In this document: positions 27,840 to 36,836 of the stretch, in pieces | How the letters are laid out: every line of letters starts with the position of its first letter | Position numbering within the stretch: the first letter of the stretch is position 1 | From: Microbacterium sp. Marseille-Q6648 | GTDB taxonomy: Bacteria > Actinomycetota > Actinomycetes > Actinomycetales > Microbacteriaceae | NCBI RefSeq assembly: GCF_943181415.1 | Contig: NZ_CALPBZ010000001.1 | Coordinates: 1,054,001-1,118,000, forward strand | Length of the DNA: 64,000 nucleotides | Direction: 5' to 3' | Position numbers and translations under genes: made by a program | Notes under the pieces: model-generated | Database searches by the model: none | The model's input: only the letters and a program-made list of their open reading frames with translations | Told to the model about the DNA's origin: nothing

Positions 27840-29111
27840 ATGACGCGCACTCCGACCGCACTGCTCAGCCCCGCCGATCAGGAGCGTCGCCGCGGACTGC
27901 GCGTGATGAAGGGCGTCGCGCTCGGCGCGCTGCTGTTCATGGCCGCGGTGTTCGCCGTGTCGTTCTCGCTGCAGCAGACGCTGCCGTGGGCCGCGTACGT
28001 GCGCGCGGCGGCCGAGGGCGGCATGGTGGGCGCGCTCGCGGACTGGTTCGCCGTGACCGCGCTGTTCCGGCATCCGCTGGGCATACCCGTCCCGCACACG
28101 GCGATCATTCCGCGACGCAAGGACGAGATCGGCCGCAACCTCGGCGAGTTCGTCGAGACCGAGTTCCTGCGAGGCGACGTCGTGCGCGCCAAGCTCGAGG
28201 CGACGCCCATCGCCGAGCGGCTGGGCGCGTGGCTGGTCACCCCCGCGAATGCGGAGCGGGTGGTCGGCGAGGGCTCCGCGGTCGCGGTGGGCGTGCTGCG
28301 CGCGCTCAGCGACGACGACGTGCGCGACATCATCGAGGGACTCGCCCGCGAGCACCTGATCGACCCCGAGTGGGGGCCGCCGCTCGGGGCCTGGCTCTCG
28401 CGCATCCTCGAGTCCGAGGCTCATCACGGCGCGGTCGACCTCGGCTTCGACTCGCTGAGCGCCTGGCTGACCGCGAACCGCGCGTCGTTCGCCGGGCTCG
28501 TGTCGCGCCGCCTGCCCGCGTGGGTGCCCTCGATCGCCGCCCGTCTCGTCGACGACACCGTCTACACCGAGGCGGTGCGCTTCGTGGCGGCGGTGCGGGC
28601 CGACCCCCGGCATCCGGCCCGCGGCGCGATCGACGGGTACCTCGACCGCCTCGCCGAGAACCTGCAGCACGACCCGGTCACGATCGGGCGCTTCGAAGAC
28701 GCGAAGGTCGCCGTGTTCGACAGCCCGCGCGTGCGCGAACTCGCCTCGGCTGCCTGGCACACCGCCAAGGCCGGGCTGCTGGCCGCCCTCGAGGACGACG
28801 ACAGCGCCCTGCGCCGCCGCGCGGTGGTCGCCGTCACCGAGGTGGGCGAGCGACTCATGACGGATGCCGCGCTGCAGCGCCGCGTCGAGGGATGGGTGGT
28901 GGATGCCGCCGTCTTCCTGGTCGAGCGCTATCGACACGACATTGCCTCGATCATCGTCGACACCGTCGAACGGTGGGATCCCGAGGAGACGACCGAGAAG
29001 ATCGAGCTGATGGTGGGCCGCGACCTGCAGTACATCCGGCTCAACGGCACGATCGTCGGCGCGCTCGCCGGCGTCACCATCTACGCGATCGCCCACGCGC
29101 TGCTCGGCTGA
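27840..29111 (+). CDS. DUF445 membrane protein
   Basis: A 423-residue protein beginning with a helix at about residues 22-45, then AEGGMVGALADWFAVTALFRHPLG, the diagnostic DUF445 signature (YheB-like), and a last helix near the C-terminus (GTIVGALAGVTIYAIAHALL). The long middle part is soluble. Family members are envelope-associated with unknown role. It follows the dehydrogenase by 10 nt and may share its transcript. Confidence 0.85.
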   Translation: MTRTPTALLSPADQERRRGLRVMKGVALGALLFMAAVFAVSFSLQQTLPWAAYVRAAAEGGMVGALADWFAVTALFRHPLGIPVPHTAIIPRRKDEIGRNLGEFVETEFLRGDVVRAKLEATPIAERLGAWLVTPANAERVVGEGSAVAVGVLRALSDDDVRDIIEGLAREHLIDPEWGPPLGAWLSRILESEAHHGAVDLGFDSLSAWLTANRASFAGLVSRRLPAWVPSIAARLVDDTVYTEAVRFVAAVRADPRHPARGAIDGYLDRLAENLQHDPVTIGRFEDAKVAVFDSPRVRELASAAWHTAKAGLLAALEDDDSALRRRAVVAVTEVGERLMTDAALQRRVEGWVVDAAVFLVERYRHDIASIIVDTVERWDPEETTEKIELMVGRDLQYIRLNGTIVGALAGVTIYAIAHALLG

Positions 29112-29163
29112 CACACTCCGTCACGATGCGACAACGCCCTTACGGGCGGCCGCGCCGGCGGCG

Positions 29164-29178
29164 TACCCTGAGCGCGTG
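29164..29178 (+). promoter_or_regulatory. -10 element TACCCT, leaderless GTG start
   Basis: TACCCT at 29164-29169, 6 nt, then GTG at 29176. Confidence 0.55.
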
Positions 29179-29526
29179 GGTGGGGACTCTGCGACGGCGC
29201 TGCTGTTCAGCTACGGATCGCTGCGCGATCCCGAGGTGCAGCGCGGGACGTTCGGACGCGTGGTGCGGACCGAGGGCGACGTGCTGCCCGGGTACACCGT
29301 CGACTACGCCGAGGTCGAGGACCACCGTGAGATCGACGACGCCACCCCCCGCATCGTGCCGGTCGTCCGGGAGACCGGCAGCAGCCTCGACAAGGTGGTG
29401 GGCAGCGTCCTGCATCTCGACGAGGACGAGCTCGACGCGTGCGACGAGTACCAGGCCTCGCTCTACCGGCGCGCCCGGGTCGTGCTGGCCAGCGGCCGCG
29501 CCGCGTGGGTGTATCTCGACGGGTGA
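29176..29526 (+). CDS. AIG2/gamma-glutamylcyclotransferase-like protein
   Basis: A 116-residue protein with the family opening FSYGSLRDPEVQ and the catalytic acidic residue in L-D-E-D-E-L-D-A-C-D-E-Y. It fits the GGCT-like beta-barrel, which forms 5-oxoproline from gamma-glutamyl substrates in characterised members. GTG start with promoter spacing. No linked glutathione or mycothiol genes were seen, so the substrate is open. Confidence 0.8.
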   Translation: MGGDSATALLFSYGSLRDPEVQRGTFGRVVRTEGDVLPGYTVDYAEVEDHREIDDATPRIVPVVRETGSSLDKVVGSVLHLDEDELDACDEYQASLYRRARVVLASGRAAWVYLDG

Positions 29527-29560
29527 GCGCTGGCACCGTGCGGGATCCGGGAGCGCGCGA

Positions 29561-29575
29561 TAACGTCAGGGCGTG
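29561..29575 (+). promoter_or_regulatory. -10 element TAACGT, leaderless GTG start
   Basis: TAACGT at 29561-29566, 6 nt, then GTG at 29573. Confidence 0.55.
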
Positions 29576-30469
29576 ACCCTCTCGCACGATCCGCTGTGGC
29601 CGCGCGCCGGTGACTGGCCGCCCCTCGACGGCATCGCCGAGGCGGTGGACGCGGTTCTCGTCGGGGTGCCGGCGTGGCGGACGTCGCTGTCGCCGACGGG
29701 CGCGCACGAGACTCCGGCCGCGGTACGCCAGGCGCTGCGGCGGTACAGTCCGACACTCATGGGTCCACGGACGCTGGACCTCACCGAGGTGCTGCAGGTG
29801 GCGGACGCCGGCGACATCGCCGAGCCGGACGGCCCCGATGGGGAGCGCCGCGTGTCGGAGCGCGTCGCCGAGCTGATCGCCCGCGCGGAACTCGTGATCG
29901 CGGTCGGCGGCGACAACTCGATCACGTCCTCCGTCGCCCGCGGTGCCGGATCCCACGGCCTCATCACGATCGACGCGCATTTCGATCTGCGGGACGGCGT
30001 CTCCAACGGCTCCCCCGTGCGGCGTCTCGTCGACGACGGCGTCATCGATCCGGCGCGGATCGTCCAGCTCGGGATAGCCGACTTCGCCAACTCCGCCGCG
30101 TATGCCGAGCGTGCGCACGAGTACGGGATCACCGTCGTGACCCTCGACGAGCTCCGCCGCCGGGATGCCGCCGGCGTCGTCGCCGAGGCGCTGGCCGTGG
30201 CGGGCGACGGCGGAGGCCCTATACATCTCGACATCGACGTGGACGCGTGCGACCGCTCCGTGGCTCCGGGGTGCCCGGCATCGGTGCCGGGAGGCCTCGC
30301 CGCACACGAGCTGCGGGGCCTCGTGCGGGCCCTTGCCGCAGACCCGCGGGTGTCCTCGGCGGATGTCGTCGAAGTCGATGCCACCGCCGATTCCCCCGAC
30401 GGGCGGACCGTGCGGCTCGCCGCCCTCTGCGTCCTCGAACTCCTCGCCGGAAAGGCCCTGAACCGATGA
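29573..30469 (+). CDS. hutG: Arginase-fold ureohydrolase, probable formimidoylglutamase
   Basis: A 298-residue protein of the arginase/agmatinase/HutG superfamily. Metal-site motifs are GGDNSIT, DAHFDLR and DIDVDACD. The first normally reads GGDHS, so a manganese-binding histidine is replaced by Asn here. HutG hydrolyses N-formimidoyl-glutamate to glutamate and formamide, the last step of histidine degradation; the hut operon 0.8 kb away supports this assignment. It is on the opposite strand and has its own promoter. Agmatinase or an unrelated guanidino hydrolase remain alternatives. Confidence 0.65.
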   Translation: MTLSHDPLWPRAGDWPPLDGIAEAVDAVLVGVPAWRTSLSPTGAHETPAAVRQALRRYSPTLMGPRTLDLTEVLQVADAGDIAEPDGPDGERRVSERVAELIARAELVIAVGGDNSITSSVARGAGSHGLITIDAHFDLRDGVSNGSPVRRLVDDGVIDPARIVQLGIADFANSAAYAERAHEYGITVVTLDELRRRDAAGVVAEALAVAGDGGGPIHLDIDVDACDRSVAPGCPASVPGGLAAHELRGLVRALAADPRVSSADVVEVDATADSPDGRTVRLAALCVLELLAGKALNR

Positions 30470-30936
30470 TCCGACTGGCTCTCGTGCGGCACGCCAAGTC
30501 CGACTGGGGCGATCCCGCCCTCGACGACCACGACCGGCCGCTGAACGACCGCGGTCGGCGGGACGCACCGGTCATGGCCGAACGGCTCGCGCAGGCGGGC
30601 TTCCGGCCCGAGGTGATCCTCTCGAGCTCGGCAGTGCGTGCGCGAACCACCGCGGCGGTGTTCGGCGAGCGCCTCGGCGTCGACGTCGACATCGAGCCGA
30701 AGCTGTACGGCGCGAGCGCTCCGACGCTGCTCGCCCACGCCGCCGACGCTGCGGTGCCGTCAGTGCTGCTCGTCGCCCACGACCCGGGGATGAGCGTGCT
30801 GGCCGGGCGGCTGTCGCGCGACCGCATCGAGCACATGCCGACGTGCGCCGTCGCCACCTTCCACTGGGATGAGGACGACTGGTCGCTCATCGACGCCGTC
30901 GATCCCGTGGAGTGGACCTTCGACACGCCCCGCTGA
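30466..30936 (+). CDS. SixA-like histidine phosphatase
   Basis: A 156-residue protein of the histidine phosphatase superfamily with the RHAKS motif (LVRHAKSDW) at residues 7-11 and the second catalytic histidine in VAHDPGMS. Actinobacterial SixA-like proteins of this length dephosphorylate phosphohistidine or small phosphoesters. The ATG overlaps the preceding stop as ATGA, indicating co-translation with the arginase-fold gene. Convergent with hutI across a repeat-containing gap. Confidence 0.85.
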   Translation: MIRLALVRHAKSDWGDPALDDHDRPLNDRGRRDAPVMAERLAQAGFRPEVILSSSAVRARTTAAVFGERLGVDVDIEPKLYGASAPTLLAHAADAAVPSVLLVAHDPGMSVLAGRLSRDRIEHMPTCAVATFHWDEDDWSLIDAVDPVEWTFDTPR

Positions 30937-30967
30937 GGCGGGCCGACCACGGTTGCGGGGGTCGGCG

Positions 30968-31069
30968 GGCGCATAACTCCTGCACCTTGCGGGGGTCGGG
31001 GCACCGGCATCCGCGGAATCACGGGCTTCCTGCAGGCCGCCACCGAGCGCACTGCAGGAGTTATGCGCC
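30968..31069. repeat. Palindromic repeat element, copy A
   Basis: A 102-bp element bounded by a perfect 17-bp inverted repeat, GGCGCATAACTCCTGCA and its complement. The interior contains the core CCGCGGAATCACGGGCTTC. It is almost identical to copy B. Lies in the 353-nt gap between the convergent sixA-like and hutI genes. Confidence 0.9.
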
Positions 31070-31143
31070 GCCAGCGCGCCCGACCCGCAGCCCGGGAAGT
31101 TCGCGCGCCGCCACCCGACGACCGCCGACGGCTCGCAGTCGGT

Positions 31144-31245
31144 GGCGCATAACTCCTGCACCTTGCGGGGGTCGGGGCACCGGCATCCGCGGAATCACGG
31201 GCTTCGGGCAGGCTGCGACCCCACACCCTGCAGGAGTTATGCGCC
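31144..31245. repeat. Palindromic repeat element, copy B
   Basis: Second 102-bp copy with the same 17-bp terminal inverted repeats. The left half and centre match copy A exactly through CCGCGGAATCACGGGCTTC; the right interior diverges. The 74 bp between A and B carries no recognised gene. Confidence 0.9.
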
Positions 31246-31289
31246 GCCGGAGCGCCCCACCCGCAGCCCGGCGCGGGCACGCCCGGCGG

Positions 31290-32666
31290 TCAGACCTCGT
31301 CGCCGGCGAGGTAGACGCGCTCGATGAGCGGCACGCCGGGCCGGTAGGCCAGGTGGGTGCGACTCGGGGCTTTCAGCTGCACGAGGTCGGCACGCTTCCC
31401 CGGGGCGATCACGCCGATGTCGTCGCGACGCAGGGCGCGGGCGCCTCCGGCCGTCGCCGCCCACACCGCCTCGGCGGTGGTCATGCCCATCTCGCGGACG
31501 GCGAGCGCGATCATGAGGGGCATCGAACTGGTGAAGCTCGATCCGGGATTGCAGTCGCTCGCCAGCGCCACCGTCACACCCGCGTCGAGCAGGCGCCGCG
31601 CGCTCGGATACGGCTGCCGCGTGCTGAACTCCACGCCCGGCAGCAGCGTCGCAACGGTGTCGGACGCGGCGAGCGCCTCCACGTCTTCGTCGCCGAAGTG
31701 GGTGCAGTGATCCACGGATGCCGCACCCGCGGCCACGGCAAGACGGACGCCCTCGCCGGGTCCCAACTGGTTCCCGTGCACGCGTGGGAGCAAGCCGGCG
31801 GCGATCCCGGCCTCGAGTACCCGACGCGACTGCTCGGACGTGAACGCGCCGCGCTCGCAGAACACGTCGATCCAGCGTGCGTGCGGCGCGCACGCCTCGA
31901 GCATCTCGCCGCACACGAGGTCGACGTAGCGGTCGGGGTGGCCGGCGTACTCCTCGGGGACGACGTGAGCGCCGAGGAAGGTGACCTCCTCGGTGACCTC
32001 CGCCGCGAGCGCGGCCGCCCGTGACTCGTCGGCGACGGTCAGCCCGTAGCCGGTCTTGATCTCGAACGTCGTCGTGCCCTGGGCGCGCAGCTCGACGACG
32101 AAACCGGCCAGTCGCGCGCGGAGTTCGTCTGTCGACGCCGCGCGGGTCGCTGCCACGGTGCGGCGTATTCCGCCGGCGGCATAGGGCGTGCCGGCCATGC
32201 GGGCTTCGAACTCGTCCGCGCGGTCGCCGCCGAACACGAGGTGCGTGTGGCTGTCGACGAATCCGGGTATCTCCGCCGCGCCGCCCGCGCTCACGACCCG
32301 CACCCCCGGCATCCGCACCCCCGCGCCCCGCCCCCGTCCCCGGCCCCGGCCCCGTCGCCGCCCCGGTCCCGGTCCGTCCCCGGCCCGGCCCCGGTCCCGG
32401 CCTCGCCCCCGGTCCGCGAGGTACACCTGGGGGACGAGAGGTCGAGGCGCCTCTCGGCGACCGGATGTACTCTCGCGGTCAGGCTGACCACCGTCACGCG
32501 CGGCCGCACCGGCGGCGAGGGCCTGCGAGGACGGGCCGACCCACGAGATGCGGCCGTCGATCACCAGCACGGCGGCGTCGTGGAGGGTGCCGCAGGGGTC
32601 GCCCGGTGCGGCGACGTTCGTCGTCAGCTCGCCGATGTCGGTGATGAGCAGGGGCGCGGCGCTCAC
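31290..32666 (-). CDS. hutI: Imidazolonepropionase with low-complexity insertion
   Basis: A 458-residue HutI, the third enzyme of histidine degradation, which hydrolyses imidazolone-5-propionate to formimidoyl-glutamate. The amidohydrolase metal site begins at SHTHL, and the substrate loop KTGYGL and HGNQL are present. Usual length is near 400; the extra comes from about 65 residues (approximately 56-118) of Arg/Gly/Pro/Asp-rich sequence between the N-terminal beta-sandwich and the barrel, encoded by a CCGG-rich tract. The ATG overlaps the stop of hutU (ATGA). Confidence 0.9.
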   Translation of the reverse strand: MSAAPLLITDIGELTTNVAAPGDPCGTLHDAAVLVIDGRISWVGPSSQALAAGAAARDGGQPDRESTSGRREAPRPLVPQVYLADRGRGRDRGRAGDGPGPGRRRGRGRGRGRGAGVRMPGVRVVSAGGAAEIPGFVDSHTHLVFGGDRADEFEARMAGTPYAAGGIRRTVAATRAASTDELRARLAGFVVELRAQGTTTFEIKTGYGLTVADESRAAALAAEVTEEVTFLGAHVVPEEYAGHPDRYVDLVCGEMLEACAPHARWIDVFCERGAFTSEQSRRVLEAGIAAGLLPRVHGNQLGPGEGVRLAVAAGAASVDHCTHFGDEDVEALAASDTVATLLPGVEFSTRQPYPSARRLLDAGVTVALASDCNPGSSFTSSMPLMIALAVREMGMTTAEAVWAATAGGARALRRDDIGVIAPGKRADLVQLKAPSRTHLAYRPGVPLIERVYLAGDEV

Positions 32667-34321
32667 AGCATCGGCACCTTCAGTCCGCGTTCGCGGGCGA
32701 CCTCGCGTGCCCGGTCGTATCCGGCGTCGACGTGGCGCATGACTCCGGTGCCGGGGTCGTTGGTGAGCACGCGCGCGAGCTTCTCAGCCGCAAGCGGCGT
32801 GCCGTCGGCCACGGTCACCTGGCCCGCGTGGATGGAGCGGCCGATCCCGACGCCGCCGCCGTGGTGGATCGACACCCACGACGCCCCGGACGCGGTGTTC
32901 AGCAGCGCGTTCAGCAGCGGCCAGTCGGCGATGGCGTCCGAACCGTCGGCCATCGCCTCGGTCTCGCGGTAGGGCGAGGCCACCGAGCCGGCGTCGAGGT
33001 GGTCGCGGCCGATCACGATGGGCCCGGCCAGTTCGCCCGACGCCACCATCTCGTTGAACCTCAGCCCCGCGAGATGGCGCTCCTGGTAGCCGAGCCAGCA
33101 GATCCGCGCCGGAAGCCCCTCGAAATGCACGGTGTCGCCCGCCTTGTCGAGCCACCGGACGAGCCCGGCGTCGTCGGGGAAGAGCCCGCGCACGGCACGG
33201 TCGGTCTTGCGGATGTCCTCCGGGTCGCCCGACAGCGCCACCCACCGGAACGGGCCGCGCCCCTCCTCGAACTGCGGCCGGATGTACGCCGGCACGAAGC
33301 CCGGAAACTCGAACGCCCGCTCGCACCCGCCCATCAGGGCTTCGGCCCGCAGCGAGTTCCCGTAGTCGAAGACGGCCGCACCGGCATCCTGGAAACCCAC
33401 CATCGCCTCGACGTGCGCCGCCATCGACGTACGGGCGCGGGCGGTGAACCCCTCGGGGTCGCGCTCGGCTTCGGACCGCCACTGTTCGACGGCGACCTCG
33501 GCCGGCAGATAGGCGAGCGGGTCGTGCGCGCTCGTCTGGTCGGTGACGATGTCGATCGGGATGCCGCGTGCGAGCAGCTCCGGAAACACCACAGCCGCAT
33601 TCCCGACGACCCCTACCGACCGCGGCGTCGCAGCCGCCTTGGCCTCGAGCACGCGCACGACGGCCTCGTCGAGGTCCGTCGTGTACTCGTCGAGGTAGCC
33701 GTGCTCGACGCGCCGGCGCAGACGCGACTCGTCGACGTCGACGATCAGCACCGCGCCCCCGTTGAGGGTCACGGCGAGGGGCTGCGCGCCGCCCATCCCC
33801 CCGCAGCCGCCGGTCAGGGTCAGCGTTCCCGCGAGGTCCTCGCGGCCGAGCGAGCGCGCCACGGCGGCGAAGGTCTCGTACGTGCCCTGCAGGATGCCCT
33901 GCGTGCCGATGTAGATCCACGAGCCGGCTGTCATCTGCCCGTACATCGTGAGCCCGAGCTGCTCGAGGCGACGGAACTCGGGCCACGTCGCCCAGTCCCC
34001 CACGAGGTTCGAGTTGGCGATCAGCACGCGCGGCGCCCACTCGTGCGTCCGGAACACCCCGACGGGCTTGCCCGACTGCACAAGCAGGGTCTCGTCCGGC
34101 TCGAGTTCGTCGAGGGTGCGCACGATCGCGTCGTAGGCCTCCCACGACCGCGCCGCCTTGCCCGTGCCGCCGTACACGACGAGGTCTTCCGGGTGCTCGG
34201 CGACCTCGGGATCGAGGTTGTTCATGAGCATGCGCTTGGCGGCCTCGGCGCCCCAGCTCTTGGCCGTGCGCTCCGCGCCGCGCGGGGCGCGGATGAGGCG
34301 AGAGACGGGGGCGGTGGTCAT
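32663..34321 (-). CDS. hutU: Urocanate hydratase
   Basis: A 552-residue NAD-dependent urocanase of normal length that converts urocanate to imidazolone-5-propionate. Recognisable blocks are [19 protein letters not shown] near the N-terminus, [14 protein letters not shown] for NAD binding and the catalytic [14 protein letters not shown] region, whose cysteine is conserved in urocanases. It overlaps hutH at its start and hutI at its stop by 4 nt each, so all three enzymes are coupled. Confidence 0.97.
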   Translation of the reverse strand: MTTAPVSRLIRAPRGAERTAKSWGAEAAKRMLMNNLDPEVAEHPEDLVVYGGTGKAARSWEAYDAIVRTLDELEPDETLLVQSGKPVGVFRTHEWAPRVLIANSNLVGDWATWPEFRRLEQLGLTMYGQMTAGSWIYIGTQGILQGTYETFAAVARSLGREDLAGTLTLTGGCGGMGGAQPLAVTLNGGAVLIVDVDESRLRRRVEHGYLDEYTTDLDEAVVRVLEAKAAATPRSVGVVGNAAVVFPELLARGIPIDIVTDQTSAHDPLAYLPAEVAVEQWRSEAERDPEGFTARARTSMAAHVEAMVGFQDAGAAVFDYGNSLRAEALMGGCERAFEFPGFVPAYIRPQFEEGRGPFRWVALSGDPEDIRKTDRAVRGLFPDDAGLVRWLDKAGDTVHFEGLPARICWLGYQERHLAGLRFNEMVASGELAGPIVIGRDHLDAGSVASPYRETEAMADGSDAIADWPLLNALLNTASGASWVSIHHGGGVGIGRSIHAGQVTVADGTPLAAEKLARVLTNDPGTGVMRHVDAGYDRAREVARERGLKVPML

Positions 34322-35907
34322 CGGTGTCCTCCTTCATATCCGGCGTCATCGCCGGCGATACCCGCGGCCTCGGCCACGGCTCCTGACAGCACCAGCGCGG
34401 TGACCGCCTCGATGTCGGTCGAGACGACGCGGTCGGGCCCGGGGCCCTCGGCCACGGTGCGGACGAGGTCGCGCACCGCCCCGGTGGCAGGACCCGCCGG
34501 CAGCGTAGCGCGCAGGTCGAGCGCGCGCGCCGCCGTCAGCACCTCGATCGCCACGACCCGTGCGAGCCCGTCGACGGCGCGCCGCAGCTTGCGCGCCGCA
34601 GCCCACCCCATCGACACGTGGTCCTCCTGCATCGCGCTCGACGGGATCGAATCGACGGATGCCGGAACGGCCAGTCGCTTCAGCTCCGACACGATCCCGG
34701 CGGCGGCGTACTGGGCGATCATGAGTCCCGAGTCCACGCCGACCTCGTGCGCCAGGAACGGCGGGAGGCCGTTGCTGCGCGCAGGGTCGAGGGCCCGGTC
34801 GGTGCGTCGCTCCGAGATGGAGGCGACGTCGGCGACAGCGATCGCGAGGAAGTCGAGCACGTACGCGACGGGCGCGCCGTGGAAGTTGCCGTTGGACTCC
34901 ACCCGTCCGTCGAGTGTGATCACGGGGTTGTCGACGGCCGAGGCCAGTTCGCGTTCGGCGACCGTGTGCGCGTGGGCCCACGTGTCACGCGCGGCGCCGT
35001 GGACCTGCGGCGCGCAGCGCAGGGAGTACGCGTCCTGCACGCGCGTGCACTCCGGGCCCTTGTGACTGGCGACGATCGGCGAATCCGCGATGAGCCGCCG
35101 CAGGTGCGCCGCCGACACGGCCTGTCCGGTCTGGGGGCGAAGCGTCATGAGATCTGCCGCGAACACAGCGTCGGTGCCCAGCTGCGCCTCGATCGACATG
35201 GCCGCGGCGACGTCTGCCGTGTCGAACAGCCGCGCGAGATCGTGGAGGGCGAGTAGCAGCATCCCGAGCATGCCGTCGGTGCCGTTGATGAGGGCGAGGC
35301 CCTCCTTCTCGCGCAGCCCGAGAGGCTCGATGCCGGCGGCCGAGAGCGCGTCCGCGGCATCCTGCTCCGAGAGGTCGACGACGACGCGACCCTCGCCCAT
35401 CGCCGCCAACCCAACGTGCGAGAGCGGCGCGAGGTCGCCCGAGCAGCCGAGCGAGCCGTACTCGCGCACGACCGGGGTGATGCCGGCGTTGAGCATCGCC
35501 GCGTAGGTCTCGGCGACGACGGGCCGGATGCCGGTGCGGCCGGTCATGAGGGTCTGCAGTCGCAGCAGCTGCAGTGCGCGGACGACCTCGCGCTCGACAG
35601 GTGCCCCGGTGCCCGCGGCGTGCGAGCGGATGAGGCTCGCCTGCAGCTGCGCGCGGCGCTCGGGGGCGATGAATGTGGTCGCGAGCGCGCCGAAGCCGGT
35701 CGAGATGCCGTAGTGCGGCTGAGGGTCGTCGGCGAGTGCCTCCACGAGTGCGCGCGTCTCGGCCACGCGCCGCAGCGCGGCGGGGTCGAGCTCGACCCGG
35801 GCGTCGTGCCGGGCGATCGCGACGACGTCTCGCATCGTCAGCGGCGCGGCGCCGACCACGACGGCACCTCCGGTGCGGGGCAGGGTGGGGCTCGCGACGC
35901 GGGACAT
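34318..35907 (-). CDS. hutH: Histidine ammonia-lyase
   Basis: A 529-residue HAL that deaminates histidine to urocanate. The MIO prosthetic group forms from the tripeptide in [13 protein letters not shown] near residue 156; here it is Cys-Ser-Gly rather than Ala-Ser-Gly, which I believe is also seen in other actinobacterial HALs. QDAYSLRC and NFHGAPV are conserved active-site segments. The ORF is open to 35979, but that start would overlap the divergent regulator, so ATG 35907 is used. Confidence 0.94.
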   Translation of the reverse strand: MSRVASPTLPRTGGAVVVGAAPLTMRDVVAIARHDARVELDPAALRRVAETRALVEALADDPQPHYGISTGFGALATTFIAPERRAQLQASLIRSHAAGTGAPVEREVVRALQLLRLQTLMTGRTGIRPVVAETYAAMLNAGITPVVREYGSLGCSGDLAPLSHVGLAAMGEGRVVVDLSEQDAADALSAAGIEPLGLREKEGLALINGTDGMLGMLLLALHDLARLFDTADVAAAMSIEAQLGTDAVFAADLMTLRPQTGQAVSAAHLRRLIADSPIVASHKGPECTRVQDAYSLRCAPQVHGAARDTWAHAHTVAERELASAVDNPVITLDGRVESNGNFHGAPVAYVLDFLAIAVADVASISERRTDRALDPARSNGLPPFLAHEVGVDSGLMIAQYAAAGIVSELKRLAVPASVDSIPSSAMQEDHVSMGWAAARKLRRAVDGLARVVAIEVLTAARALDLRATLPAGPATGAVRDLVRTVAEGPGPDRVVSTDIEAVTALVLSGAVAEAAGIAGDDAGYEGGHR

Positions 35908-35960
35908 GCGTCGATTCCACACCCGTTCCCTCGCGCGGAACAGGTCTCCATGCCATCCTG

Positions 35961-35978
35961 TGTCTGGTATGTCAGACA
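35961..35978. promoter_or_regulatory. Probable hut operator, 18-bp palindrome
   Basis: TGTCTG-N6-CAGACA is a perfect 6-bp inverted repeat with a 6-bp spacer. It covers the ATG (35969) of the IclR-type regulator and lies about 55 nt upstream of hutH. That position suits a regulator binding site controlling both directions. Binding by this regulator is inferred. Confidence 0.5.
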
Positions 35979-36742
35979 AATCTTCGCCCCGCCCGCAGGT
36001 GCCCGCCGCCGACCAGACGCTGCGGATCCTGTCGTTCCTCGCGGGTCAGCGCGGCCCGGTCGCGGCGGGCACGATCGCGGCCACGCTCGGCATCCCCCGT
36101 TCGAGCGTCTACCACCTGCTCGGCGCCCTCGTCGAGCACGGCTTCGTCGTGCATCTGCCTGCGGAGCGGCGGTTCGGGCTCGGACCCGCGGCGTTCGAAC
36201 TCGCCGGCGGGTACGCCCGGCAGGAACCTCTGGCACGGCTCGGCCGACCGCTGGTGGCGGCGCTCGCCGACCGCGTCGGAGAGAGCGCGCACCTGGCCGT
36301 CATGACGGGCCGGGACGTCCTCTACATCGTCGAGGAGCGCGCGCCGCGCCGGCCGGCGCTCGTCAGTGACGTCGGCGTGCGCCTGCCCGCGCACCTGACC
36401 GCCACCGGGCGGGCGATGCTCGCCGCGATGCCGCGCGCGCAGGTGCGGGCACTGTATCCGGATGCCGGGGCTTTCGCAGACCGCACCGGGCGGGGTCCGG
36501 GCAGGCCGGGCGAGCTGCGCGACGTGCTGCGCGAGGTCCGCGCCCGGGGGTACGCGGTCGAGGACGGCGAGGTGAGCCTCGGGCTCCGGTCGGTGGGCGT
36601 CGCCGTCACGGACCACGCGGGCTGGCCGGCCGCCGCCGTCGCCGTGACGTGGCCCGATGACGCGGCGGTGTCGGCGGACGACCTGGTCCCTGCCGTGGCC
36701 GAGGCCGCAGCGTCCCTCGGCCGCCGCATCGGCCGGCGGTGA
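35969..36742 (+). CDS. IclR-family regulator of the hut operon
   Basis: A 257-residue protein with an N-terminal winged HTH (about residues 12-75, including GIPRSSVYHLLGALVEHG) and a C-terminal IclR effector domain (LTATGRAMLAAMP, GLRSVGVAV). Divergent placement next to hutH implies it controls histidine utilisation, probably sensing urocanate or a later intermediate. The start ATG is embedded in a palindrome (35961-35978), suggesting autoregulation. Confidence 0.88.
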   Translation: MSDKSSPRPQVPAADQTLRILSFLAGQRGPVAAGTIAATLGIPRSSVYHLLGALVEHGFVVHLPAERRFGLGPAAFELAGGYARQEPLARLGRPLVAALADRVGESAHLAVMTGRDVLYIVEERAPRRPALVSDVGVRLPAHLTATGRAMLAAMPRAQVRALYPDAGAFADRTGRGPGRPGELRDVLREVRARGYAVEDGEVSLGLRSVGVAVTDHAGWPAAAVAVTWPDDAAVSADDLVPAVAEAAASLGRRIGRR

Positions 36743-36820
36743 ATCGCCGCCGGCGCCGTTCCCGGTTAACGCCCGTCCGCGGGCTGCGCAACCCCCTCGC
36801 GTGCTCGAGGGGTGGGTTCG

Positions 36821-36836
36821 TAGCGTGGAGGACATG
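36821..36836 (+). promoter_or_regulatory. -10 element TAGCGT, near-leaderless ATG start
   Basis: TAGCGT at 36821-36826 followed by 7 nt and ATG at 36834. Confidence 0.5.

Noticed and set aside
35430-35450. Cys-Ser-Gly instead of Ala-Ser-Gly in the HAL cofactor motif as a defect
   Set aside because: The cofactor needs the Ser-Gly pair, and to my recollection a Cys first residue occurs in other actinobacterial HALs.
34318-35979. hutH start at 35979
   Set aside because: It would overlap the divergent regulator's start and operator. The residues before 35907 show no HAL similarity.
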